Positions 35,527-49,817 are shown, counted from the stretch's first letter. The stretch: 64,000 nucleotides of DNA from Artocarpus heterophyllus (GCA_025403435.1 CM046345.1:15976160-16040159); one strand, 5' to 3'. Numbers and translations are program-made. Notes: generated by a model not told the origin, from the sequence alone.

Positions 35527-37134
35527 TGCAAAACATGTATGCCCTAAGGAATAAAAATGTAATATGTTTTTGGAGACATTTTTATCAATAAAGAATTTAT
35601 TTATTATTCATATGCCAAATTGTTGTCCTCTTTACGTTCATATTTGTTGAATATATGATAAGCAAACAAAAGTCTAAGATTATCGGTCTAAGCCTTTAGA
35701 ATCAGGCATGTGATGGACAGATTATGCAGAAGACATGATTCTAAAGGTAACGATCTAAATCATAAGATCTGCAATCGAAGGAATAAAGTTGGGTGCTTTA
35801 TTCATACAAAGATTGTTATATTATTTATATCCCCAACAAGAGATGGTTTGTCTTGACCATCGAAGGTAGACCCATGAATAGAAACATTGGTACATTGTCA
35901 TAGGTGATGATATACTGGATCAGGACATAAAGTGTAATTAATTTGGAATAATAATTCTGTCTTGGAAAATCAATTCACTTTAGACAATCATATGTGTAGT
36001 ATCTTAATCTTGAGATGAATAGTGGGCCCATTATCTTGACTTATGTCTTTTGATGTACAAAAGGGTGACATCCACAATTTATGATGGTATGTATACCGAT
36101 ACGTTGAAGACATGACTCTTGATAATAGAGACTTGTTATTCATAGATACGAAATCTATAGTTCTTCTTTAGGAGTTGATGATATCCTCTTATATGAGTTA
36201 TCTTGTAATTGGAAGACTGGAGCGCTCAACCATTTAGATACATAGGTGTAACTGAATGGTATATTGTCCTTGTACAGTAAGAGAAAAATAACCAAGAAGG
36301 TAAGATGAAACTTATCCTTAAGCATATTATGGATATCCTATGGGGATACGATACATTATGATATGTCATGGATACTTAGTTATTTGGGCTTCGTAATTCT
36401 ATATAGTTTGAAAATGCAGCTCTAAGCTTTCAATGAAGTAGCATTAGAGTTGATAATTATGAAATGTATATCTAGGATATTGAGTTTCATAATTATCAAG
36501 AGCTTAAACTATATAGATCAATCAGGTCCCCTTTGCTAGCTCATAATAAATCCTATAACGATACGGCATGCTTTTCTAATAAATTGGTGACTTATGTTAA
36601 ATTATCATATTGGTTAAAATTTGATAGGATCAGATAATTCATATCTGTTTATCAGTTGAATTAATTTTGTGAAAAATTAATTCAAGATAAACTTGTTAAA
36701 TTGTCGAGAATATTTATTTTCCTAGAGATTATCTAGATATTGTTGTTTTAATCGGATAACTTCTGTATTAGGTTATTTGATTTAAAACTGAGGCTTTATC
36801 TAAAGAATCTTGGACGAAAAATAAAATATTTGTAAGTTTGAAGGGCCGATCTTCAAGTTCGGTCTGCCGATGAAGTAAGTTCAGCAGGCTGATCTGCCAG
36901 TTTGGCCTGCCAATTGAACGATGATCTGATCACGTGTGTTTTACGCGTTTTGATCAAATATCGATCCAGATTCGAATTTTTGAGGCCTTATCTAATAAGG
37001 ACCAACCTGAGGACGAACCCTATAAATAAGGAGTGAGACTCATAAGTTATTAAGATCAGTTGAGAGATCAACAATGAGCATTCTATTCTATGAGTCTCTG
37101 AAACTCCCCTGAGAGCTATTATTCACAAATCACG
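35527..37134 (+). repeat. 3' LTR of copia I/E, truncated by gypsy A
   Basis: Starts TGCAAAACATGTATGCCC (family TGTTAGACATG), after the tract ACATGTGGGAGAT at 35514-35526. 1,608 bp remain; the last 400 or so are missing beyond the insertion. The palindrome cluster is decayed (36845-36916). Confidence 0.88.
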
Positions 37135-39818
37135 TGTCACAACCCACCTTTTCGGGCTGCGATAAAAATTTTTCTTACTTACTAATAGGCAAAAATTTAG
37201 AATTTTTTTTTTTTATAAATATTTTATATATACTGGTCAAACAACTTCTGAAATTCAAACATATATTTGCATTTACATAACCATCTTTCCTTTGCAATAT
37301 AGTTTATCAAATATTACTTTCAAAATATCCTAAAATACAATACAGCGAAAACATACTATGGTGAAAACTATACCCAGCCTGCACACTAATCATCCCTCCG
37401 TCAGCTCATCAATACAATTACTCTGACCTTTTTGTCGGAATACCTGTATCATGAAATACTTAGTGAGCTTACGCCCAGTAAGTCCCATATAAACCCACAT
37501 GCACATTCAATAAAATGCATGGCCCCATTATGCTTTCTTATAATCCTTCCTTATCTTCATTATTTCTTATCTTTAACTAGGGCCCAAGTGTTCATACCAT
37601 TGCACACTTAGGTCTACGTAACACCGTGACCATTCTGTAATCCTTAAACTCCCCTTGAGTCAGGAGTCGGTACGACACTTTTCTTAACTTTTGGTGATTT
37701 GCTTACCAACTCACTTATTATGGTTATCATACCATGCATGAAGTGATGATCACATGTTATACATAACATAAATGCTCTTATATGACATAATATACACAGG
37801 TACATACTTTATATACACACTGATGCACATTAATATACGCACATGTATATGACATAATGTACTCACAGGTACGTAACATAATGTACACACAGGTACACAT
37901 CATCATATACACTCAGGTACATGTCATAATATACACTCCAGTATCTATTCCATATACTCACAAGTATACACCTTCATATTTATAAATATTCATACCATTG
38001 CATACATACAAGTATACACCTTGATATACACACAGGTATACATATACATATTTCGCACTCTACGCCAACAATTTCATACTGTAGGTGGGATGGGTACTTA
38101 CTTGATGTGAATGTCGGGTAACTTAACCTCGATTTCCCTTCTCCTAGATTCCTAGGATCTTGTTGGCCAATTACAAAGCCATTGGCCAAATTTCACTATG
38201 TTTTGATATAAAACATCCGTTAGTTAATAAATTGAGTTGCATTATTATAGACAACTATAAGAACCACTGGTTCTAACTCTACCCTATCGTTTCTAACGAA
38301 GGACGAGAACCTTTTGAACCATCTTTTTCCCATTTGGAACGTTTCAGAGTGGTTCGGGTTATTTGAGCAAAAATGACGATTTTGCCCTCCGTGGGTTCAC
38401 TAACCTATCCGAACTCGATTTCGTTATTTTTAAAAAAATAACCACATACTAATTTTAAAACAACACTCTAGTGATTCAAATCTCTTTATTTCTCATTTAT
38501 GCCCTATTTTCATAAAACTTTACAGTTTAGTCCCTGAACTGAAAATTTTAACGATTTTGCCGCCAAGACTAAAATTTATCTCTTTACATCAAAATGTTCT
38601 ATTTTTCATAAGGAACATTTTTTTCAAAGTACCATACCTTAAATCATTTTGAAAAATAACATTTTTACAATTTTAACATTTTTTCACTTTTGATAAATTC
38701 TTGAAAAATCAAAAACTCACAAACGGTTGAGTTTTTCAATGAACCGTCTACAATTTCTAATAGTTTCATCAAGATCTACAACCTTTGTGTTTTAACTTTT
38801 CCCAAAATCTCACTGTACAGGGGTTTTTTGGGCTTTTTTCAAATCTACCGAGGGAAAACTTTTTCCTTCAATTTAGTCTTTAGGGTATTTTGATGAAAAT
38901 ATGTTTTAGAGCTATAAATCTACCCATGTATAAACAATTTCAACCTTTGTTGGAATCATTTACCACATCAAGCAACACTTTGGCAAAACAAGCACTAAAA
39001 TTGCAAAAATAGTACTTTTTACACAAACTATCATTTTCAACATTTAAACCTCAACTTTCACATTCACAACCTGCCATAATTCATATTTCCATGGGTTTCA
39101 ACCAAAACTAATTCAAGAACCCATATGCTTTTGAGAAAATAAAAATCAAAAACAAAAATCATAAAATTTCAAAACTTTAAAATCAAAACTTACGCCAAAT
39201 AGCACCTTTTGATTTCTAGCTTTCCAAAGCTTTTTGAAACTCCTTCCTAGAGGTCATTTTCATGCAAAAACACCTTGGGTTAATTTTCTTTCTTAACCCA
39301 TGAAAAATCCCTTGAAATCTTGAAAAAAAAGTTAGATTTTACCTTAAAATTTGTTAAACTTTCTTGGATTTTTGCCTCTTGAACTTAAGTGGGGTTGTTT
39401 TTGCAAGCTTTAGGGCTTGAGGAAAATTTTGGAGATCTCCCCTAATGGCTGCCAGAACTAGAGGTGGAAGAAGGAAGATATTTTTTTGGATAAAATCACA
39501 TTTAATGCTTCCTTATCTCTTTTTGGTGACTCATGGTAATCCATGAGTATACCCCTAGGTGGCACAAGGTGATTGGGCCACTTTTCTAGACATGTGGCCC
39601 AATAGAAAACCAAGGAGTGTCCACTTTGTGGAGTTAAAAATTTATACTGTGTAATTTTTCACTACATAGTATTTTTCCTATACTGTCATAGTCAAATCAG
39701 TGTCATCTCATATCCTTAGATTGTGTAAACTATTTTTCTTACCTTTGGTTCTTTTTTAGAGGCCAAACGTAACTTTTTTCATACTTAGCAGTATACTAAG
39801 TTAGGTCTCGGTGGACTC
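37135..39818 (-). repeat. 3' LTR of gypsy A, distal part (2,684 bp)
   Basis: On the minus strand it ends GGTGGGTTGTGACA, a common ending of Tekay-type gypsy LTRs. Contains a minisatellite (37781-38045) and long AT-rich stretches without genes. Interrupted at 39818 by copia C; it continues at 49535. Confidence 0.8.
37781..38045. repeat. Degenerate minisatellite in gypsy A LTR
   Basis: About ten loose copies of a 20-30 bp unit built on ACACAGGTACA and CATAATATAC. Units vary in length and sequence. Confidence 0.7.
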
Positions 39819-41850
39819 TGTTGGAAACAAAGTGCGCAGCGGAATTTTAAAATTTTTCATCAGAGTATTTTCCAAAACACAAGTTTGACATGTTATATGT
39901 ATAAATTAAACAGATCTTACTAACCTCAGTGTGCCGAAGAACCTCCGCGACCTGTGTAGAGAAGTAACGTTCCAGAAGAGCCTCAACCAACTGGTCTTCT
40001 TTGCTATTCTCTATCCACAACCGGAGTGAGTGTGGCCTCACACGTACAGCTCTTCCACCGGTGACTCTCCTTCCAACCAATAGAGAGAACCCAAAGCTAG
40101 TGTTCGTAATTTGTGAACAAAAGCTCTCAAGGAGTTTTCAGATGCTCACTAGAAGAGTATCACTCTTAATCTCTCAAATTGATCTGAGTAAATCATTAGA
40201 CTCACTCCCTTTTTATACCTATTGGTCCTTGGGGTCAGTCCATATCAGATTAGGTCTCAAAAATCGAAACAGAATCAAGTTCGGATCAATATCTGATAAG
40301 ATACGCGTGAAAAACGCGTAATCTTAACTGTCGCGGTCGGCATGCCGAACTGTGTGATAGGCAGGCCGAACTGACCAGTTCGGCAGGCCGAACACGTCAT
40401 CCGACATGCCGAACTGCCGAGAAAAAATCTCCGCAAATCTTTTATTTTTCACCCGAGATTCTAAAGGATAAAGTCTCAGTTTTGATTCAAATAGCCCAAT
40501 AGAAAAGATATCTGATCAAAACAAACTTTATCAAGATAATCTCTAAGAAAATAAATCAATTCACAATAATTCTACAAGTTTATCTTGTTCTAATTGTCCA
40601 AAATTAAAACAACCGATAAACAGACAAGAATTATCCGAACGCCATAATTCAACAAGTTCATCTTGAACTAATTTCTTACATAATTAATTCAACCGATAAA
40701 CAGACATGAATTATTTGATTCTTATAAATTTTAAACCAATCTGATAAATCCGACATAAGTCACCAATTATTGGAAAAGCACGCCGTGTCGTTACAGGATT
40801 TTGTGAGCTAGCAAAGGGGACCAAAATGGACCTATAAAGTTCAAGCTCATGATAATTATGAAACCCAATATCCCAGATATACATTTCACAATTATCAACT
40901 CCAACGCTACTCCACTAAAAGCTTGGAGCTACACTCTCGAACTTTATAGAATTACGAAGCTCGTGTAGCTAAGTCTCCATGACATATCATAGTGTATCGC
41001 ATCCCCATATGATCATCCATAATCGGCTTAAGGACAAGTTCTGTCTTACCTTCCCGATTATTTTTATCTTACGTTCCATTGTCTCACCATTAGAAAACTT
41101 ACCATCCAAAGATAGTATACCATTCGGTTACACCTATGTATCCAAATGGTTGAGCGCTCCAGTTTTCCAATTACAGGACAACGCATATAAGAGGATATCA
41201 TTACTCCTAAAGAGGAGCTATGGATTCCATATCTATGAATAACAAGTCTACGCTACCAAGAGTCATGCCTCCAACGTACCGGCATGCATGCCACTATAGA
41301 GATGTGGGAGTCACCCATTGGTACATCAAAAGACACAAATCGAGACAACGGGCCCATTATTCATCTTAGGATTAAGATACAATACAAATGATTGTCTAAA
41401 GTGAATCGATTTGCCAAGACAGAATTATTAATCCAAATCAATTCACTTTATGTCCCGATCCAACACATCGTCACCTATGACAACGCGCCAATGTTTCTAT
41501 TCACGGAGTCCAACTCCGATGGCCAAGACAAACCATCTCCCAAAAGGGATATAGACAACATAACAATCTTTACATGAATAAAGCGCCCAACTTTATTCCC
41601 TCGATTGCGGATCATATATTTTAGACCATCACCTTAAGAGTCGTGTCTACCGCATAATCATCCCATCATATGCCCAACTCTTAAGGTTTAGACTGACAGT
41701 CTCAGACTACTGTTTGCTTATCATACATTCAACAAATATGAACGTAAAGAGGACAATATTTGGTATATATAAATGAATAAATTCTTTATTGATAAAAATG
41801 TCTCCAAAAACGTATTACATTTTTACTCCTTAGAGCATACATGTCTAACA
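39819..41850 (-). repeat. 3' LTR of copia C (2,032 bp)
   Basis: TG and CA ends; TATA box at 40211-40217 (minus) and palindrome cluster at 40336-40421. Differs from the 5' LTR at about eight single sites and by no indel that I can see. Confidence 0.95.
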
Positions 41851-41863
41851 ATCTCCCACTTGC
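41851..41863 (-). promoter_or_regulatory. Polypurine tract of copia C
   Basis: On the minus strand it reads GCAAGTGGGAGAT, directly before the 3' LTR and just after the gag-pol stop. Confidence 0.85.
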
Positions 41864-41864
41864 A

Positions 41865-44800
41865 CTAAGTGAGTAAATACTGCAAATTTCGCATCCCCAC
41901 AGCTTCCACATGCCTTTCGAAGACTCTCCCAGAAAGTGTCTTCGTAAATGGATCAGCTAAATTGTCCTCTGACACGATCTTGCACACCGTGACATGCCCG
42001 CTCTCAACGAAGTCCTTTATCACATGATACTTCCGATCAATATGCTTACTCTTCTTGTGAAATCTTGGTTCCTTAGCATTAGCTACCGCCGCACTGTTAT
42101 CACAGTACAGTGATACCGCGTTATCCACACCAGGAACTACCTCAAGATCCCCAAGGAACTTGCGGAGCCACACTGCTTCTTTTGAAGCATCACTAGCCGC
42201 CACATACTCGGCCTCCATCGTTGAATCCGAAGTGCAATCTTGCTTCGCACTTCTCCAACTGATGGCACCGCCACCCAGAGTAAACACAAACCCCGATGTC
42301 GATTTCCTAGAATCCAGGCAGGATTGAAAATCCGAATCAGTGTATCCTAGGGGAGTTAAATCCTCACCTGAATACACAAGCATATACCCTCGAGTCCTTC
42401 TTAGGTACTTGAAAATATGCTTTACCGCAACCCAATGGTTCGGTCCTGGATCCGCCTGAAATCGACTCACAATCCTGACCGCATAGCTAATATCCGGTCG
42501 AGTGCAAAGCATGGCATACATGAGACTACCCACTGCCGAAGCATAAGGTACCTTCTTCATGTATTCTCTTTCTTCATAAGACTTTGGAGAGTCTTTCTTA
42601 GAAAGAGTAATTCCAGACCTAGATGGTTGCCCACCTTTCTTGGAATCCTGCATTGCAAACCTCCTGAGAATTTTATCTATGTAGCTGGCCTGTGACAAAG
42701 CTATCATTTTGTTCTTCCTATCCCGAAAGATCTGGATACCGAGAACAAAATTAGCCTCACCCAAGTCCTTCTTGTCAAACTGCTTGGTCAACCATAATTT
42801 GACCGATGACAACGCCCCAACGTCATTGCCAATTAGCAGAATGTCATCTACATAGAGTAGTAGAAAAACCACCTTCCCATTCTTAATGTGTTTGTAAACA
42901 CATGGTTCATCCACATTTTGTGAGAACCCATAAGTCTTGATCACTTGATCAAATCTTATGTTCCAAGAACGAGAAGCCTGCTTAAGTCCATAAATTGACT
43001 TTAGCAGCTTACAAACCTTACCCTCTTGACCCGTGACCTTGAACCCGTCTGGTTGTTCCATATAAATGGACTCATCAAGATAGCCATTCAGAAAAGCCGT
43101 CTTGACATCCATCTGCCAAATCTCGTAGTCGAGAGCGGCAGCTATGGACAAGAGAATCCGGATGGACTTAAGCATGGCTACAGGCGAAAAGGTTTCCTCA
43201 TAATCGATTCCTTCCTTTTGCGTATAACCCTTAGCTACCAGTCTAGCCTTAAAGGTTTCGACCTTTCCATCCACTCCTCTTTTCCTCTTGTAGATCCACT
43301 TACACCCTATGGGTTTTACCCCTTCGGGAAGATCCACAAGCTCCCAGACCCGATTAGTCTCCATAGACTTCATCTCAATGTTCATGGCCTCTGTCCAGAG
43401 TCTTGAATCAACATCCTCCATACCTTCTGTGTAAGTATAAGGATCCCTGTCATGTTCATCCGGTTCAGCCAAAAAGACCTCCCCATTGAACATATACCTC
43501 TCAGGTTGACGCCCGATCCTCCCACTACGCCGAAGCCCCTGAGGTTGTTGTTCAGGTTTGTTTTGTTTGGTTTTTCTACACCGATCGGAATGGTTTCGTT
43601 TGGAACCTCCGGAGTAAACGGATTACCCCTCAACTCCTCAAGCACCACTTTGCTTTGAGGTTTAAAGTTGTTCATGTAACTCTCCTCAAGGAAAGTTGCA
43701 TTAGTTGAAACCACGACTTTATTTTCCTTTGGGTTATAAAAATAACCCCCTTTAGTCCCTTTTGGATATCCTACAAACACGCAAACTTCTGAACGTGCTT
43801 CCAACTTATTCGGATCCTTAAACAGGACATGAGCTGGACAAACCCATATGCGAATATGGTTTAAGGATGTCTTCCGTCTTGTCCACAACTCGTGAGGAGT
43901 TTTAGGGACCGATTTTGAAGGCACATTGTTCAAAAGATAACATGCGGTTTGTAGTGCATATCCCCAAAAGGATAAAGGCAATGATGAATAACTCATCATG
44001 GACCGAATCATGTCCAACAAAGTCCTATTCCTTCTCTCTGCTACGCCATTCTGCTGCGGAGTGCCCGGCGCAGTCAAATGGGATAAAATCCCATTCTCTA
44101 ACAAGTGTCCCAAGAACTCATCAGAAAGGTATTCCCCACCTCGATCATATCGAAGTGCCTTTATGGGTCTACCCAATTGCTTTTCCACTTCAGCCCGAAA
44201 CTCCCTGAACTTATCATAAGTTTCACTTTTGTGGTGCATTAGGTATACATACCCATATCTTGAGTAATCGTCAATAAAAGTAACGAAGTACTCATACACT
44301 CCTCGTGCCCGGATGTTCATCGGTCCGCAAACATCACTATGCACAAGTTCTAGAACCCCTTCGGCCCTATTGCCCTTAGACCCGTATGGTCTTTTGGTCA
44401 TTTTACCCTCCAAACAAGACTCACATTGAGGTATAGATTCCACCTTTAAGTGACTTAAAGGTCCATCCCTTACCAACCTTTGAATCCTATTTAGGTTAAT
44501 ATGGCCAAGGCGCAAATGCCAAAGATAAGTCTTATTAGAGTGAGAAGTTTTAAGTCTTTTTGAGTCATTATCATTTATCTCAGCATTAAGCAATAGGTCC
44601 ATCTTAGGTTTGATAAAATATAGATTATTTTGCATCCATCCAGAACAGATAAAAGATTTGTTTTTACGAATCACCACTTTTCATTAAAAGATACCACGTA
44701 GGAGTCTTTAAATAAAGAAGATACAGAAATTAAATTCCTTTTAAATTTAGGAACATAAAAACAATCTCGCAAAATTAAACTCCTATAATTATCAAAATAA

Positions 44801-45822
44801 AGATGGATATCTCCCACTGCTTCCGCTGAGACCAAGGATCCATCGCCCATCCGAAGCGTTAAGTCTTCATGAAGTAGACTTCTCGTTTCTTTGAATCCCT
44901 GCAGAGAAACACAAACATGATTAGTTGCACCGGAATCTATGACCCAAATGTCACTAGATTCCTCAACCAAACAAGTTTCTAAATATAGAAGATCACACCT
45001 ACCTCCCTTGGAAAGGAAGTCCTTGCAATGCTTCTTTATATGTCCGACCTTACCACAAAAGAAGCACTTAAGCTTCTTTGGGTTCTTCTTCTTCTTCTTC
45101 TTGCTCTTGGTAGCAATAGGAATAGAAGACTTCCTACTTTTGGCTCGTTGCTTCTTTCCATTCCCAGAGTTAGGATTGGAACCAGAAGCAGCTACCATAT
45201 TGGCCTCTCCACCAGCAGGAGACTCCCTGATCAGCAGTTCAAACTCTTGTAACTGTTTCATCAGTTCTGTCAAGGTCATATCCCGTCTATTGCTTAGATT
45301 AAAAGTAGCTCTAAACGGAATAAATTCCTTAGACAGAGTCTCAAAGACCATAGTCATCTGAGTTTCAGCATCGATGTCGGCTCCATTGGTTTGAGCCTCA
45401 GCGAGGTAACCCATGACCAACATCATGTGCTCCTTTACAGATGTCCCCGGTCTCTGTCTACAGTTTAAGAGTTTCCGAAGCGCCCCTTGCCGCTTTGTTA
45501 TGGCCTGGCCTCCAAACATGTCCTCAAGATTATCCAAGATCTGCTTCGCAGTCTCATAATCCTGATGTTGAGCCTACAGCACGTTATTCATGCTAGCCAT
45601 AACATAGCAGCGGGCCTGATCATTAGCATCTTTCCAGCGGTCGTACGCTTGGAATTGCTCATTACTTGAGTCTCCCGTAGGCTCGAGAGGACAAGGAGTT
45701 GTCAGAACATATTTCAGTTTCTCAAAGGAAAGGACGATGTCCAGGTTCCGTTTCCAATCATTATAGTTCTCACCGGTTAATTGGTTTTTGTCAAGTATCG
45801 ATGATAAAGCGTGTTTAGACAT
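41865..45822 (-). pseudogene. Copia C gag-pol, one stop and two frameshifts
   Basis: Start at 45822 (MSKHALSS). Lesion 1: CAG to TAG at 45574-45576 within gag. Lesion 2: a T-run (44678-44681) is one base shorter than in copia A, shifting frame before integrase. Lesion 3: a 5-bp insertion near 43561-43565 in the integrase-RT linker. Between them the domains are intact: knuckle [14 protein letters not shown], protease [10 protein letters not shown], integrase [11 protein letters not shown] ... CESCLEGK with the [12 protein letters not shown] core, RT with [11 protein letters not shown], RNase H with [15 protein letters not shown], and the stop at 41865. RT and RNase H form one open frame of 542 codons (43493-41865). 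Copia A is unbroken at all three sites. Confidence 0.94.
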
Positions 45823-47482
45823 TTTCAATCTACAATAAAGAATCATATACCAATCATAAGCAAACATATATAATAATTTAGTAAGATAACACAATCATGT
45901 AAAATCATACAAATGTGTTTATGTGTCAAAACCTTGAAAATATCACAACCTTACAACGATAATTCCCAACTCAGAATTCAACAAGCTCCTAGGGGAGTCA
46001 TGCCAAATTCAATCAGGAACACGGATCCCCTCCTGATTAATATATGCCATCCAGGACCCGTATGATCCAGCATATACTAATAATCGTTTCTTTGGCCATT
46101 AATTTTATTAACAGAGCTCCTAGGGGAGGTTAATAATAAAATTAACGTGAGTGTATAACCACCGTTTTAATATTTTATCCATGATTTATAATCACCACCT
46201 AGGGGTGTGCAATCATAAATCATACTAAAATACCTTATCCTTTCAGAGATCCAATCTGGTACATGATAGAAATCCCTTCCTAGGGGTTGGGACCATCATG
46301 TTCTTCCTATGGACCAACGATGGAGGCCTTAGGTTCTCTCTTCGAAAACCTTCTCCCACTCAATCTTTTGAAGTCAAGGTTTTATTTTAAAATTATGCAT
46401 GAACAATTTTAATATGAGCGGCACTCCCTATTCTATATGACATGTTATCAATATACATGGTAAATCATATTATAATGCAGACAAGCAAAGCAATCAAGCA
46501 AAGCTACAAGCATAATAATAATAATAACCGTAATATTATGGTTCCACCCTAGAGAATAGAAAAACTAAGATTACAAGAGAATAATCGAGACATTTATCGA
46601 TACATTTATCGATTCTTCATCCTTGAATCCTCAAGCTGTATCCTTCTTCATGTAATATCCATCTTCAAGTCCTCAATCCCGTATGAATCGAACACTTCAT
46701 ATTTCCGGTCATATCCAAATTTAATGTTTCTCAGAATCGTCCCAAAAATAAAATTAAAACTGCACTTGAAAAATTGCACCTTTTCTGGACACCTGGCAGC
46801 TCTCGGTCGGCAGGCCGATCTAGGTGATCGGCCTACCGATCATGGAGGTTCGGCCTGCCGAACATGAAGGTTCGGCCTGCCGGCAGAGCACCAAAATTTC
46901 TGCCCCACTGTCGGCCTGCCGGACCGTACGTCCGGCCTGCCGATCTGTGACCTTCGGCCTGCTGAACTGTGAGGTCCGGCATGCCGACCGAGCAGAAAAC
47001 CCTCAATCCAGAAAATACAATTTTACTACAATTCATCAATTTTATTTTCAACAATTAAAAAACATAAAATTAGAGACTCAGGAAATACCTGGAGGCGCCA
47101 TCATCTATCTTTAAGTTCCGACTTCTTGTTCCGTCTTCTCCGAATAATTATTTAATTACAAAATTCTTACAAATTAAAAATTAAATAATAATTTCTAGAC
47201 GGAGATGATAGTCCGCCATCTAATTACATGAAAAACCTAGATACACATTCTAACCTCTAAGGAACCATAACCGGTATTAATTAATTAATAATTAAACAAC
47301 AATTTAATCAACCATAATCAATTAATAAACATTCACCATATAATCCATGACAACATATATATTATATAGAAACCTAGAGTGCCATCTCTCTATAAAATTT
47401 AATTCAAGCATTGGAGAGATTAAGATCACAAAATTTATGCATATAACATGATCACAAACTTGCAAATTTATGTAAAAACCTC
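45823..47482 (-). other. Leader of copia C
   Basis: Same organisation as copia A: CCTAGG hexamers at 45988, 46119, 46198 and 46279 (spacing 131, 79, 81) and a palindrome cluster at 46803-46992. No coding region. Confidence 0.87.
46803..46992 (-). repeat. Palindrome cluster in copia C leader
   Basis: About eight TCGGC-NN-GCCGA units, nearly identical to those in copia A, with fewer units than in copia F. Confidence 0.85.
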
Positions 47483-47496
47483 GGCTCTGATACCAA
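47483..47496 (-). promoter_or_regulatory. Primer-binding site of copia C
   Basis: TTGGTATCAGAGCC on the minus strand, one base after the 5' LTR. Confidence 0.92.
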
Positions 47497-47497
47497 T

Positions 47498-49529
47498 TGT
47501 TGGAAACAAAGTGCGCAGCGGAATTTTAAAATTTTTCATCAGAGTATTTTCCAAAACACAAGTTTGACATGTTATATGTATAAATTAAACAGATCTTACT
47601 AACCTCAGTGTGCCGAAGAACCTCCGCGACCTGTGTAGAGAAGTAACGTTCCAGAAGAGCCTCAACCAACTGGTCTTCTTTGCTATTCTCTATCCACAAC
47701 CGGAGTGAGTGTGGGCTCACACGTACAGCTCTTCCACCGATGACTCTCCTTCCAACCAATAGAGAGAACCCAAAGCTAGTGTTCGTAATTTGTGAACAAA
47801 AGCTCTCAGGGAGTTTTCAGATGCTCACTAGAAGAGTATCACTCTTAATCTCTCAAATTGATCTGAGTAAATCATTAGACTCACTCCCTTTTTATACCTA
47901 TTGGTCCTTGGGGTCAGTCCATATCAGATTAGGTCTCAAAAATCGAAACAGAATCAAGTTCGGATCAATATCTGATAAGATACGCGTGAAAAACGCGTAA
48001 TCTTAACTGTCGCGGTCGGCATGCCGAACTGTGTGATAGGCAGGCCGAACTGACCAGTTCGGCAGGCCGAACACGTCATCCGGCATGCCGAACTGCCGAG
48101 AAAAAATCTCCGCAAATCTTTTATTTTTCACCCGAGATTCTAAAGGATAAAGTCTCAGTTTTGATTCAAATAGCCCAATAGAAAAGATATCTGATCAAAA
48201 CAAACTTTATCAAGATAATCTCTAAGAAAATAAATCAATTCACAATAATTCTACAAGTTTATCTTGTTCTAATTGTCCAAAATTAAAACAACCGATAAAC
48301 AGACAAGAATTATCCGAACGCCATAATTCAACAAGTTCATCTTGAACTAATTTCTTACATAATTAATTCAACCGATAAACAGACATGAATTATTTGATTC
48401 TTATAAATTTTAAACCAATCTGATAAATCCGACATAAGTCACCAATTATTGGAAAAGCACGCCGTGTCGTTACAGGATTTTGTGAGTTAGCAAAGGGGAC
48501 CAAAATGGACCTATAAAGTTCAAGCTCATGATAATTATGAAACCCAATATCCCAGATATACATTTCACAATTATCAACTCCAACGCTACTCCACTAAAAG
48601 CTTGGAGCTGCACTCTCGAACTTTATAGAATTACGAAGCTCGTGTAGCTAAGTCTCCATGACATATCATAGTGTATCGCATCCCTATATGATCATCCATA
48701 ATCGGCTTAAGGACAAGTTCTGTCTTACCTTCCCGATTATTTTTATCTTACGTTCCATTGTCTCACCATTAGAAAACTTACCATCCAAAGATAGTATACC
48801 ATTCGGTTACACCTATGTATCTAAATGGTTGAGCGCTCCAGTTTTCCAATTACAGGACAACGCATATAAGAGGATATCATTACTCCTAAAGAGGAGCTAT
48901 GGATTCCATATCTATGAATAACAAGTCTACGCTACCAAGAGTCATGCCTCCAACGTACCGGCATGCATGCCACTATAGAGATGTGGGAGTCACCCATTGG
49001 TACATCAAAAGACACAAATCGAGACAACGGGCCCATTATTCATCTTAGGATTAAGATACAATACAAATGATTGTCTAAAGTGAATCGATTTGCCAAGACA
49101 GAATTATTAATCCAAATCAATTCACTTTATGTCCCGATCCAACACATCGTCACCTATGACAACGCGCCAATGTTTCTATTCACGGAGTCCAACTCCGATG
49201 GCCAAGACAAACCATCTCCCAAAAGGGATATAGACAACATAACAATCTTTACATGAATAAAGCGCCCAACTTTATTCCCTCGATTGCGGATCATATATTT
49301 TAGACCATCACCTTAAGAGTCGTGTCTACCGCATAATCATCCCATCATATGCCCAACTCTTAAGGTTTAGACTGACAGTCTCAGACTACTGTTTGCTTAT
49401 CATACATTCAACAAATATGAACGTAAAGAGGACAATATTTGGTATATATAAATGAATAAATTCTTTATTGATAAAAATGTCTCCAAAAACGTATTACATT
49501 TTTACTCCTTAGAGCATACATGTCTAACA
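47498..49529 (-). repeat. 5' LTR of copia C (2,032 bp)
   Basis: TATA box at 47890-47896 (minus) and palindrome cluster at 48015-48100. Followed by the target duplication GACTC. Confidence 0.95.
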
Positions 49530-49817
49530 GACTCTATATCATATTTGTATTCTAAGTACCCATGTATTTGTATCACAATTTTACAATTAATTGTGATAAA
49601 AAATTCATTTTATGAATATTATTTACAAATTTTTAAGTAATTAAACTCATAAAATCTATATTATAAATATCCAACATTACCGTGAAATTTTCATTTAATA
49701 CGGCTTATTATTTATATTATCGTAATTTTACAAAAATTACAATTTTTTAAGGGTAAATTTATTTATTAAACCCAATTAAGTAATAGGTTTTATTAATGAA
49801 TTTTTCTGGTCATTATA
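49530..49817 (-). repeat. 3' LTR of gypsy A, proximal part
   Basis: AT-rich, no genes. On the minus strand the LTR probably starts TATAATGACC (Tekay-type LTRs often start TGTAATGACC) after AAGAAGGGTAGAT, giving an LTR of about 2.97 kb. The exact start is uncertain. Confidence 0.6.

Larger units (their letters stand above)
30415..37134 (+). mobile_element. Copia I/E, 3' segment (leader, gag-pol, truncated 3' LTR)
   Basis: Continues the leader broken at 10261. The leader, decayed gag-pol and 3' LTR follow in order. The 3' LTR is cut after AATCACG at 37134, where the LTR of gypsy A begins. Sequence decay is the heaviest in the window, consistent with its hosting every other insertion between 10262 and about 56500. 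Confidence 0.88.
39819..49529 (-). mobile_element. Copia C: complete young copia element
   Basis: 9,711 bp with target duplication GACTC at 39814-39818 and 49530-49534. Minus strand: 5' LTR 47498-49529, primer site 47483-47496, leader, gag-pol 45822-41865, polypurine tract 41851-41863, 3' LTR 39819-41850. Both LTRs are 2,032 bp, and by eye I find about eight differences, roughly 0.4 percent. Despite this youth the coding frame has one stop and two frameshifts, so it cannot now act alone. Confidence 0.96.

Noticed and set aside
37135..39818. Possible host gene in the AT-rich stretch left of copia C
   Set aside because: No ORF above background. Its end matches a gypsy LTR terminus and the right-hand continuation (49535-49817) leads directly to gypsy A pol.
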